Part shown: positions 26,401 through 36,600 of the stretch, one piece after another | Layout of the letters: the number at the start of each line of letters is the position of its first letter | Numbering within the stretch: the stretch's first letter is position 1 | Assembly (NCBI RefSeq): GCF_032362555.1 | Contig: NC_083508.1 | Coordinates: forward strand, 1,331,001-1,395,000 | Direction: 5' to 3' | DNA length: 64,000 nucleotides | Origin: Amyelois transitella | Lineage: Eukaryota; Arthropoda; Insecta; Lepidoptera; Pyralidae | The notes under the pieces: model-generated | The model's database searches: none | The model's input: the letters and a program-made list of their open reading frames with translations, nothing else | Told to the model about the DNA's origin: nothing | Translations under genes and position numbers: made by a program

Positions 26401-29400
26401 GGGAACGAGATGGAGTGGTCCTATTATTTTTATTATTGGTGCCGGGAACCACACGGGACAAGATCTCATCTCATCCAAAAAAATATTAGTACTGTCCAAA
26501 TACTTCGGAAATCCTAATGGCGCATCATCTGGAATTACATTTCCACTTCTTCTCCACACATTGAGAAACAAATTGACAAAATATTTTTATTAAAAATAAT
26601 AAATTAATACAAACTTACTTTCCGGTTCAACAAGATCATCCACGCTATACCATTTACATTTCTCATCCAACAAAACAACATCAGAATTCTCCAAAAACTT
26701 GAGCGATCCCAACGGTGCGTCGTCCGGTGTTATATTTATTCTTCTTCTCCACACATTCAGCAGCCAATTGCTGGCTTGTTGCAACAGAAGACTGTTCTCA
26801 CCCTCGTAAGTGCAATTCGCGTCATTATCGTCTCGAAGAACGCCGATGCCCGCAGCTGATAAAAAAAAAAGAACATACATACATACATACATATAGTCAC
26901 GTCTATATCCCTTGCGGGGTAGACAGAGCCAATGGTCCCGAAAAGACTGAATGGCCACATTCAGCTGCTCTGCTTAATGATGGAATTGAGAATCCAAATA
27001 GTGACAGGTTGCAAGCCCATCGCCTAAAAAAAAGGATCGCAATTTTATAAGCCTATCCCTTAGTCGCCTTTTACGACATCCATGTGAAAGAGATGGAGTG
27101 GTCCTATTCTTTTTCGTATTGGTGCCGGGAACCACACGGCACAAAAAAGAAACAAGTTTATAAAATTAAATACTTTTATAAGTGTATGCACCAATAGAAA
27201 AAAGAATAGGTCATTATCGTTTCGAAGATCGCCGATGCCCGCGGCTGATAAAAAAAAAGAAACAAGTTTATAAAATGAAATACTTTTAAAATTGTATGAT
27301 AATTTTTTTATTAATGTGCCGTGTGGTTCCCGGCACCAATAGAAAAATGAATAGGTAATTATCGTTTCGAAGATCGCTGTAACCCGCGGCTGATAAAAAA
27401 AAGAAACAAGTTTATAAAATTAACTACTTTTATAAGTGTATGATAATTTTTTTATTAATGTGCCGTGTGGTTCCCGGCTCCAATAGAAAAAAGAAAAGGT
27501 CATTATCGTTTCGAAGATTGCCTATACACGCGGCTGATAAAAAAAATTATAAAATTAAATACTAACTTTTATAAGTGTACTATGCCAATTTTTTTTATTA
27601 ATGTGCCGTGTGGTTCCCTGCACTGTGTCATATGATTAATTATCTATGGGTGTCAATGTCATTGTCAAGATGATTTGGGATGGCGTCATCATGCAACCGA
27701 AGCTCGAATGTGTTTTATTTCATAAATTCCTATATGAAACAGGCACCAATAGAAAAAAGAATAGGTATAATTATGAGGGCTTCAATGATGCCCAAAATAA
27801 CTATTCCACGCGGACGAAGTCGCGGGCACAGCTGGTCTATTACAAAAAGAGGTACACCTCCTACCTCCTTTTATTTTATTTATTTATTTTTTATTTATTT
27901 ATTTTTTATTTATTTATTTTTTATTTATTATTTTTTTATTTATTTATTTATTATTTATTTACCTTTCAAATAGCCATGTCCCCCGCATGCCTCGCGACAG
28001 TTCTGAATGCCGTCTCTGGCCGTCCAGCCGAAGATTGGCTTCACGGCCGAGGACAAAGCGTGCATTTCTACACCACGATTCGCCGCCAAATTGTCCGATT
28101 CTAAAAATAAATAGGTACATACATACATATGGTCACGTCTATATCCCTTGCGGGGTAGACAGAGCCAATAGTCTTGAAAAGACTGCAGGCCACGTTCAGC
28201 TATTTGACTTAATGATAGAATTGAGGTTCAAATAGTGACAGGTTGCTAGCCCATCGCCTAAAAAAGAATCCCAAGTTTGTAAGCCTATCCCTTAGTCGCC
28301 TTTAACGACATCCATGGGAATATAAAAATAAATAGATACTTAATAATATCTGGTAGGTATTATACCAAAGACCCTCGCGCGAAGACTAAGTACATTAATG
28401 TCTCCACGGTACACTCTTCATTTTTACTAATATTATAAAGCTGAAGAGTTTTTTTGTTTGAACGCGCTAATCTTAGGAACTACTGGTTCGAATTGAAAAA
28501 TTCTTTTTGTGTTGAATAGACCATTTATCGAGGAAGGCTTTAGGCTATATAACTTCACGCTGCAACTATTAGGAGCGAAGAAATAATGGAATATGTGAAA
28601 AAAACGGGGAAAATTATTCACCCTTGAGGGCTTCAATGACGCCCAAAATAAATATTCCACGCGGACGGAGTCGCGAGCACAGCTAGTCTTCTACAAAATG
28701 TTACCATACTTGATACCTGCCGAATAACCCGAAAGTTTACTTTTCCATTTAGGTAACCACTTCTATATATCTATCTTCTTTCTATGTTAGAAGAAAATTA
28801 ACCCTCATCCGAGGAGAAAAGAAAAAAAATATGTATAATCTTACACATATATATAAAATATGATGATATGTATGTATGTAATTAATATTAAACTAACTAC
28901 TGACCTGCCATCAAACTGCTTATTATCATCCCAACATGAGTTTCGGCGAGCCAAGTTGAGAATATCTTCATGGCGTATGTCGCAGCCAAGTATGGTAGCA
29001 GCCTAATTTGCTGGAAATAAAAAATATTCATATTCATAGAAAAGTCACGTCTATATTCCTTGCGGGGTAGACAGAGCCAACAGTCTTGAAGAGACTATAC
29101 GTTATAGGTATAGACGTGATTATATAAATGAATGATTTTCAAAATACGATATAAGTTATCGCTTAATGACGTATACAAAAGTATAATAATTATATTTACT
29201 ACTTCTGTACTGGCTCTGTCGACCCCGTAAAAGATTGCGATATGCACTTATGCGCGATTCCTACGACAATCACGAAATAGCACACGGGGATTATCTTACA
29301 AAATGTCTATATTAATAGTAAGGGGAGAAAAATATATATCGCAAGTAAAGGGCTAAAACATTTTTCTATTAGATGATATACATGGTAACTAAGATAAACA

Positions 29401-32400
29401 CCATATTTTGCAATCCAAATCCAAATATGACAAAGAACATTGTCTATTAAAAGCATGAAGATGCAATACCTATTCAACAATATCTAATATACATACATAT
29501 TTAAACAAGCAATTCTTGTATATATATAATCAGTATCTCGGAAACGGCTCCAACGATTTTCATGAAAGTTACAGATTAGGGGCTTTTCGGCTCAAGGAAT
29601 CGATTTATCAAAGTCCTAGGTTCGAGAAAAGCTCGGTTCCCAAGATATATAAACATTTTAAAAACCGCGTTTTAAGAAACTATATCAGCGCCATCTCTGG
29701 TAGACCGAGCAAATCTCGGTCAACCGAGTACTCTATACTAATGAACAATGCCTACCTGTTGTTGATACTCCAAAACCGGTAATTCCTCATCAGAGCCATC
29801 GGGACCGAACTGCTTCCTCGCGGCCGAGTACCTGACAGCGATCACGATCGCTTTCTGGAGGTATGTCGTTGTTATGCCTGTGATGTGAACGCGGCCACCT
29901 GAAAATAAAAAAATAAAAAGATTTTTAGATTCTTTCAGTTATTGATTTATGTTGAGGACACAAGTACTGCTTAAGGCGTATAAAAATTTATGGGCCTTAA
30001 GCAGTACTGCTTAAGGCGTATAAAAATTTATGGGCCTTAAGCAGTACTTTTATATATGTATTAAAAAAAATCTGTAAGTTTATATTATACTAGCTGTGCG
30101 GAAGAAGTCGCGGCTTCGTCCGCGTGGAATAGTTATTTTCGGCATCATTGAGGCCTTTGAGGCCCTCAAGGATGAATAATTTTCCCCGTTTTTCCACATG
30201 TTAGTTAGTTATGTTAGTTAGTCATGTTTTTTAGTTATGTTAGTTATGTTAATTAGTTGTGTTAGTTAGTCATGTTAGTTAGTTATATCAGTTAGTTATG
30301 TAAGTTAATCATGTTAGTTAGTTATGCTTGTTAGTTATGTTAGTTAGTCATAGTAGTTAGTTAATCATGTTAGTTAGTTATATCTGTCAGTTATGTCAGT
30401 TAGTTAATTATCATTTACCTGACAAAATCCCCATGGAAGCCCCGAACCTCTTGCTGGGGTCTTTAAATGGGGTCCTGTAGTCACCGTTGTCGTCCACCCC
30501 GCCGAGTTTGTCCAACGCAACCTCCTTCGGTAAATGGTAGTTGTTGAATATAACGAAACTGTGGGGGGGAAATAGTTTTAAGTCAAACAGTTTGTATGCC
30601 ACTCATGTCAGACCTCCATAATTAAATTAAAATTAGTTTTTTTATTTATTGTGATGGGAAATTTCGAACTTCACTAAGAAACAAACTACATTGCAGCATT
30701 TTTTTCAATAACGTCAACTTCACAATAATTCAAACTTAGAATTAGAAAAGATATGTGGACGAGAGAATACATTGCTCTGCGGTTGTAAGCTTGTCTGTGA
30801 CTGGAAGTCCTGGGTTCGAATCCCGACCGGGATATGATAAGAAACGAACTTTCTCTGTTAGGTTAGGTCTTGGATGTGTCTTTATAAGTATTTTTTATAT
30901 CATATAGTATCGTTGGGTAAGTGTCTCTCAACATCTGTGCAATGTGTCTCATATATATATATTTATTAATTAACTAGCTGTGTCCGCAACTTCATCCGCG
31001 TGGAATAGTTATTTTGGGCATCATTGAAGCCCTCAAGGATAAATAATTTTCCCCGTTTTTTTCACATTTTCCATTATTTCTTTGCTCCTTATAGTTGCAT
31101 TGTGATGACATATAGCCTTTCTCGATAAATGGTCAATTCAACGAAAATATAATTTTTCAATTAGAACCAGTAAGTAGTTTCTGAGATTAGCGCGATCAAA
31201 CAAACAAACTCTTCAGCTTTATAATACATATAAGTATAGATTTACCTTTAAAATAAAATGGATTTAATTTACAATTCCGTAGTAGCAAGTCCCTACTCTT
31301 TTCCATATGAGCAATGAGATCTTACCCATTATCAACTCCATTCAACCCTATCTTCTCGCCAATATCCCCAACTATCACGCCGGGGTACGGCTTCAAGGTC
31401 TTGGGGTCTCGGAGAGGCACCACGAACGTGTGCAGACCGTGGTCTTTGCCCTTTGATATCAGACGGGCGTAAATTATCGCGTGAGTAGCGCATTTACCTG
31501 TAAACAAAACACACATTCAAATACATACATGTAATACATAGCTATATACATAAAGCAAATAAATATTCTAATCAAGTCTATTTTACATGCAGGGTAGACA
31601 GAATCAACAGTCTTGAGAAAACTGATAGGCCTTTTACGATGTCCATGGGAAAGAAATGGATAGGTCCTATTCTTTTTTCTATTGTTCCTGGGAACTTGTA
31701 TAATTATGAAATTATTATTTTTTTATTGGGAATTTGAGTGCAGTCTTTTCATGTTGAATAAACTTTCATCATACACATTTATCTCCCGTATAACTTTAAT
31801 ATTGAAATGGAAAAGTTTTATTTGCTTACCCATACACCCAACCCAGAATTTGGCAGCTTCAAAGTCTGGTGTGTGAAGCACAAACTGTCTCTTCTCCGGG
31901 ACGTATGTGGCAGTGGTCCTCATACCTTTGGCATTCGACCCATGGGACACCTCTGTCAGGGCGAAACATCCCCCAATCCTGCCCGCTTGCAAATCATCCA
32001 GGATATCAAAGTGATGCGGTCTTCCGGAACCTTGGATGGCGTTTTGAAACATACGGAAAGTTAATGACAGTTTGACAGCTAGGGAGCTGTCAAACATGAA
32101 CATAGCTTCGGTGTCGGCTGCATATAGTTTGGGATCTTCCAATAGCTGAAAAATGGGAATACAAAATTATGAACATATTATCAAGTCTATATCCCTTGCA
32201 GGATAGACATTGCCAACAGACAGTCCACATTCAGCTGTATGGCTTAATGATAGAATTCAGATTCATTTAGTGACAGGTTGCTAGTTCGTCGCCTAAAAGA
32301 AGAATCCGAAGTTTATAAGGCTATCGACTATCTAAAAGGAGACTAAGGAGTTGCCTTTTATGACATCCTTGGTAATGAAATGGAGTAGCCCTTTTCTTTT

Positions 32401-33609
32401 TTTTCTATTGGTGCTGGGAACCCGCAGCATTATTATTAATATAGAGATAGTAATGACAAGCAGAAATACACAAAAAGTGATAATTTTATGGTAATATTCA
32501 GTTTGATTGTATCAAGCCATTGTATTTAAATCAGTTGGCCATGACTTAATATTGTGTTATTCTAATTTATCAGTCAATAAACTACAGGCATATTGTTGCT
32601 ATCAGTACACACATATTTACATATAATTAAGTCTATATACCTTACGGGGTAGACAGGACAAACAGTATCCAAAAGACTGAAGGGCGACATAATGGATGTG
32701 GTGGGCTAAGGTCTTAAGAAAATATTAAGTTTTAACCATAAAGAGAATAATAAATTGACATAATTTACTTGGGATTCTTCTTGCAGGCAATGGGCTGGCA
32801 ACAAGTTGTTACTATTTGAATCTCGATTCTATCATTAAGCCAAACAGCTGAACGTGGCCTTTCAGCTGTTTTCAGACTACTGGCTCTGTCCACCCTACAA
32901 GGGATATAGACGTGACTATATGTATGTACCTTCTCATACTGCATAAAATTCTTGTCATAAATAGCATACATCCTCTTGATTGTGATGTGTCTTTCTTCAT
33001 CCAAAGACAAGGAAGCATCGCTGTGTTTGAAGAATGGGTGGTTTTCCATAAATGTCCATATTTCATGCTGAAATTTAAACAGACTTTGACACAGAGATTC
33101 ACAAAATGTTGATTAAGCTACAGGTATTTGGTTATATTGCACAAATAACATACATACATATGGTCACGTCTATATCCCTTGCGGGGTAGACAGAGCCAAC
33201 ATTCTTTAAAAGACTAAATGGCCACGTTGAGCTTTTTGGCTTAATGATAGAATTGAAATTCAAATAGTGACAGGTTGCTAGCCCATCACCAAAATAAGAA
33301 ACCCAAGTTTGTAAGCTTATCCTTAAGTCGCCTTTTACGACATCCATGGGAAGGAGATGGAGTAGTCCTATTCCTTTTTGTATTCGTGCCGGGAACCACA
33401 CAGCACGAATTCACAAATAAATTTATCTTTAATAATTAAAGCTAGGTGCTTACTTTCAAATTTATTGTGTTCAAGTTTTCATAAACAAGTTTCATTCGTC
33501 GCCAGTCAAATGATGCTATTTTCCTGTACTTCTCCAATGGACCAGGTGGTAAATCTGGAAAATACTTCTTCAACTGCTCCTCGGTAACAATTTTCTTATT
33601 TCCTTCCAT
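23467..33609 (-). CDS. ACOX3: Peroxisomal acyl-CoA oxidase, ACOX3 (pristanoyl-CoA oxidase) type, 13 exons
   Basis: Leftward exons 33609-33454, 33067-32930, 32145-31830, 31497-31326, 30558-30419, 29898-29756, 29010-28905, 28100-27963, 26855-26619, 26241-26087, 25373-25242, 24692-24540 and 23577-23467 all join in phase (2097 nt, 698 aa; human ACOX3 is 700). Motifs in order: [14 protein letters not shown] near the start, [13 protein letters not shown] (FAD-site segment), [65 protein letters not shown], then REACGGHGY with the catalytic-base glutamate at about residue 427, and [16 protein letters not shown]. The enzyme oxidises CoA esters of branched or long fatty acids to 2-enoyl-CoA with FAD, giving H2O2. 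The C-terminus is AKI, a relaxed peroxisomal targeting signal in place of SKL. Possible polyadenylation hexamers lie near 23204 and 23221. Introns 7-10 hold broken exon 9 copies, described separately. Confidence 0.95.
23700..24547. repeat. Tandem segmental duplication across the ACOX3 exon 12 donor
   Basis: Unit 1 (23700-24004) and unit 2 (24047-24547) both contain a truncated family A copy, then CCTCGCATTTGAAATAAATC, the AAGCATAAAGACAT segment, and the exon 12 donor junction TCTCACCTCTCCAT. Without the 196-bp Helitron in unit 2 the units are the same length, about 305 bp. Unit 1 thus has a copy of the last 8 nt of exon 12 with its GTGAGA donor. Confidence 0.85.
24144..24339 (-). mobile_element. 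Helitron-like element (196 bp) nested in family A
   Basis: On the minus strand it starts TCCTATTATAC and ends GGCCTCTAG. It sits between GGCTTAA and TGATAGAATTG of the retroposon, with no duplication. Confidence 0.9.
24771..24897 (-). repeat. Family A fragment in ACOX3 intron 11
   Basis: Partial: CCACGTTCAGC..., then GAAAGAGATGGAGTAGTCC to GCCGGGAAGCACGCGGC, with an internal deletion. Confidence 0.65.
25860..26010 (-). repeat. Family A retroposon with large internal deletion
   Basis: Tail and head present (ATTATCACGTCTTTATCCC; GCCGGGAACCACACGGCAC); the middle about 100 bases are missing. Confidence 0.7.
26260..26458 (-). repeat. Family A retroposon upstream of ACOX3 exon 10
   Basis: The tail (CATTCATTCATATAGTCACG) lies about 19 nt from the exon 10 acceptor. 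The head joins directly to the broken exon 9 copy at 26459. Confidence 0.8.
26459..26575 (-). pseudogene. Degenerate copy of the 3' half of ACOX3 exon 9
   Basis: The minus strand reads [19 protein letters not shown], then [13 protein letters not shown]; the real exon reads [19 protein letters not shown], then [14 protein letters not shown]. The frame is open but has no acceptor and runs into the family A head, so it is not an exon as it stands. Confidence 0.8.
26874..27142 (-). repeat. Family A retroposon, full length, upstream of ACOX3 exon 9
   Basis: AAAAAAGAA at 26865-26873 is repeated at 27143-27151. Its tail is 18 nt from the exon 9 acceptor, so the target duplication lies in that exon's pyrimidine tract. 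Confidence 0.85.
27143..27620 (-). repeat. Tandem array (about 145 bp) containing copies of the ACOX3 exon 9 acceptor
   Basis: Three units at 27211, 27356 and 27500 each hold, on the minus strand, a pyrimidine tract, ATCAG acceptor and the first about 35 nt of exon 9 (compare CATCGGCG, CGATAATGAC), followed by a family A head (GTGCCGTGTGGTTCCCGG). Spacing is 145 and 144 nt. All three lie in intron 8 between exons 8 and 9. Confidence 0.85.
27770..27834 (+). mobile_element. Helitron-like 3' end
   Basis: AGGGCTTCAATGATGCCC to GTCGCGGGCACAGCTG; only the last about 65 bp remain. Confidence 0.65.
27866..27961. repeat. (TTTA)n low-complexity run abutting the ACOX3 exon 8 donor
   Basis: Runs of TTTATTTATTT and TTTTTTATT end within the donor of exon 8 (exon end 27963), so the intron begins GTAAATAAATAA. 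Confidence 0.85.
28113..28322 (-). repeat. Family A retroposon upstream of ACOX3 exon 8
   Basis: Its (TATG)n tail is about 17 nt from the exon 8 acceptor. The head is missing. Confidence 0.8.
28424..28686 (+). mobile_element. Helitron-like element in ACOX3 intron 7
   Basis: From ACTAATATTATAAAGCTGAA to GTCGCGAGCACAGCTAG, host T follows. Confidence 0.8.
29029..29235 (-). repeat. Family A fragments upstream of ACOX3 exon 7
   Basis: A tail part (29029-29100) lies about 19 nt from the exon 7 acceptor; a short piece with the GGCTCTGTCGACCCCGTAA segment is at 29209-29235. Confidence 0.6.
29962..30052. repeat. Short direct repeat in ACOX3 intron 5
   Basis: A unit with CAGTACTGCTTAAGGCGTA and TTTATGGGCCTTAAG is present twice back to back; each unit is itself nearly palindromic (CTTAAGGC / GCCTTAAG). 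Confidence 0.75.
30090..30195 (-). mobile_element. Helitron-like fragment
   Basis: TAGCTGTGCGGAAGAAGTCG to TTTTCCCCGTTTTTCCACA; truncated at the minisatellite that follows. Confidence 0.6.
30196..30412. repeat. GTTAGTTAT minisatellite beside the ACOX3 exon 5 donor
   Basis: About 217 bp of GTTAGTTATGTTAGTTAGTC variants, ending five bases from the exon 5 donor (30418-30417). Confidence 0.9.
30748..30972 (+). repeat. Family C SINE
   Basis: Head with GGTTCGAATCCCGACCGGG B box (diverged A box), body TTAGGTCTTGGATGTG, tail to ATATATATTTATT. A Helitron begins at 30974. Confidence 0.7.
30974..31240 (-). mobile_element. Helitron-like element in ACOX3 intron 4
   Basis: On the + strand CTAGCTGTGTCCGC to TAAGTATAGA, with host A on the left and T on the right. 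Confidence 0.85.
31575..31700 (-). repeat. Deleted family A copy in ACOX3 intron 3
   Basis: GCAGGGTAGACAGAATCAACAG then ATGTCCATGGGAAAGAAATG; interior lost. Confidence 0.6.
32178..32430 (-). repeat. Family A retroposon in ACOX3 intron 2
   Basis: ATCAAGTCTATATCCCTTGC to GGTGCTGGGAACCCGCAGC; diverged. Confidence 0.7.
32620..32928. repeat. Family A fragments ending in the ACOX3 exon 2 donor
   Basis: A minus-strand tail piece at 32620-32700 and a + strand copy at 32768-32928. The (TATG) tail of the latter touches the exon 2 boundary, so on the gene strand the intron begins GTACATACATATAGTCACG. Confidence 0.75.
33149..33411 (-). repeat. Family A retroposon, full length, 9-bp target-site duplication
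   Basis: CACAAATAA at 33140-33148 is repeated at 33412-33420. It lies in ACOX3 intron 1. Confidence 0.9.
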
Positions 33610-36600
33610 TTTTAATAAAAACAAATTCTTACTTTCACTTGCTATATTAACGATAACATAGTTTATCAGAGCGCAATAAAGGAATTAATCTGCGATAGGT
33701 ACGTTATCAAGTCGCTGGGGGCAATGAATTATTTATATGTACGTTTATTTTATACAATAAACATTATGCGACTGATTAGCAATCAAATTTCACAAATAAA
33801 TAAAAATCAAGTGGAAAATAAACACAAACCAAGTGATCACAGAGTTCAGTTCACGCAAGTTAGTTTCTTTCGTAAACACAGAACACATGTCATTGTCACA
33901 GAATAAATAAATCGGCTATTTATTATTTCAAGCATAAAAGTTAAAGTTTCCCCGAATATTATTATACTTCTGTTTTAAGCTGCATTCATACAAATATATA
34001 TACAGGTAAACACGTCTATATCCCTTGCGGGGTAAACAGAGCCATCAATCTTGAAACGACTGAAAGGCCATGATGGAATTGTGGTACAAAGGTACATTAA
34101 TTTATTAATACATTAAATCATGTATCATAAAATCCTACAGATCTTACAGATCAGCTCACAGTTGTAGTTTTTAAACGGGCTGAACTTACGTATTTCTAGT
34201 TATGTAATGCCTCTATCAAGCTTATCTTCCAACTTCTAGCTTATCTTCCTTTTTTCATTTTCCATAAATTTTTGCAATTTTTTCTAACTCTTGTTGGTAA
34301 CCCATTCGACTTGTGATCTCTTGTGACGTGTGACAGTGACATTAACACATTTTTTTGACGAAGGTAAAATAAATATTTTTGTGTTTTCTTTGCATCAATA
34401 TCAATCAGTGTCACTCAGTGAAAAGTGCATTTACCAAACAATAACATAACCTATCCCATATGGTTTTAACATTTTTTTAGTCTTAATAATTCTGTTTAGT
34501 TTGGATTTGTGCATATAGTCAGACACAGAAAGGAAAACAAAACAATATTTGATTATTGTCTGTAATATTATTTCAATCCCAGGAGAATCCTGATTTGATA
34601 ATTCAATGGTTTGTGAGTATTGTTTATAAAATTACAAGTTTACAAACTTTCTTTTAGGATTGTGAAACAGTTGGTAAAAGTTTTTGATTCAAAACATACT
34701 TTCTACGGCACTTTGTATTTCTAATTTTTTCACAATCTCTGCAATAAATTATTTAACTTATGACGCATCACCCGTACATACATCTCAGTTTGCTCCAACG
34801 GTTCGACCGGCAGAAAATGCCCTATGGCATTAAGTCCACCTGTTACACACTTTACAGGCATACAGCTGAAATAAATTTCTATACAAGTACAATAAATTTA
34901 ATATGTAGCCAGCATGCTCATCCATATATTTTTTTTTTTTCAGTAAGCGTAGTTATACGTATTTATTTAATAACTTAAATTAAACTTTTAGAACCCTAGA
35001 TGTAAGAGCGAATATGTAATGATAGGGAAGGAATTTTTTATCTGCATACATAATTATATACATATAAAAATGTACACATGTATATATGTAATCACATTTT
35101 TATCCCTTATGGTGTAGACTCTACAACAACAGTTTTGAAAAGACTGTAAGACCTCATTCAGCTGCATGGCTTAATGATGGGTTCGAGATTCAAATAGTGA
35201 CATATAAAATTGTGATATTTCTAATCTACACCTTACTTTAAATACCTAATGCTTGTTACAAACATACATAAAGTCACGTCTTTATCCCCTGCGGGGTAGA
35301 CAGATCCAGCAGTCTTGAAAAGATTGATAGGCCTTCAAATAGTGACAGGTTGCTAGCTCATCGCACCAATAAAAAAAAAAGAATAGAACCACTCCTGCTC
35401 TTTCCCATGGATGTCGTAAAAGGCGACTAAGGGATAGGCTTATAAAATTGGGATTCTTGTTACACTTGATATTAATTTCTATTTACAGTGGGCCTATGGG
35501 CAAACCAAAAATCTTTATCGCTTACGGGCTAGACAGAGCCAACAGTCTTGCAAAAGGCTTCTTTCTTTATCATTAAACTGTATACTTGTTCACAGGCAAA
35601 ATGGGAGAAACCCTATGTTCATAGGTTTAGTTATTATTTTACCTCATTCATTTAGTCACCAGACAATGTTTTGACATAATAGGTCTAAGGCATAATTGAT
35701 TATTGGCATATTATAAATGTGGCATAATAATAATTTTTTCGGCAGGTTAGTTATGCTTATAAAAGTAAGAAAAATCATTATATGTGTAGGCACCTATAAA
35801 CACCCACCTACCTATCATCCTAATTGCGAAAGAATGTTACACTTAAAAAACACAATATGCCTTAATATGATAAGCTACATGTCATTATGGCTTAATATTT
35901 TATGCTTTTGTATATATATATATATATAGAGACAGTTTGTCCACCCTCAGTTTTTACGTGATCTGAACCCATTATTTAGCAGACAGATAATAAGCACATT
36001 AAAAAAAGCAATTAATAGCAACTGTAGCGGTAATTAATAGTAAAAAAAGGGCAATTCAAAAAGCCAATCACAAGATGGGCTATTGCAATATGCACGTACG
36101 CCATTACCTCGGTCCAAGTAATAGGGCTGCCCCACACTACGCCCCGAACTCTTCCCCGTTCGCCCCACGCGACCTCGCGCCGTTTATTAGCTCCGTAAAA
36201 TAGAATTGTTGTTTTTTTTAATATTGAAAATGAGATTGTTTATGTAATTTTGAAGTTTTTTTTTAAATTACTTACTGTCTCGTTTGATTACGATAGGCTG
36301 TTGTTATATGGCACACAGATCTATATTGGACATCTTAATAAGTCTCTCACATCGTAATTTTTTCAAGTCAATCATGTAACTTTCAGTAAGAGTAAATTAA
36401 TACCGTGTTTTGTAGAGGTCGTAGAAAACGACTAACGAACAAAACGGGTCTGTTTAATTTTGATTCAAATCGGCTAAATAGTTACCTATATTTTAAATAT
36501 TTGATTTAGGTAGAGCTAACACGATTTCTTAAATTGCACACTAAATTTTAAAGGTTCGTTTAGTTATATTTTTTGTAGCTGAAGGCTATTTTTTTATTAT

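Noticed and set aside
26715-27050. Long + strand open frame across ACOX3 exon 9 and a family A copy
   Set aside because: It is the antisense shadow of the exon continuing into the repeat.
27143-27620. Regular repeats that might suggest a CRISPR array
   Set aside because: Units are about 145 bp, contain exon and retroposon pieces, and lie in an intron of an animal gene.
34740-34880. Possible exon with acceptor and donor on the minus strand
   Set aside because: Contains stops, and GGACTTAATGCCATAGGGC resembles a common lepidopteran repeat.
36105-36185. CpG-rich patch as promoter or exon
   Set aside because: No open frame joined to splice sites, and it is 2 kb from the B3GLCT start.
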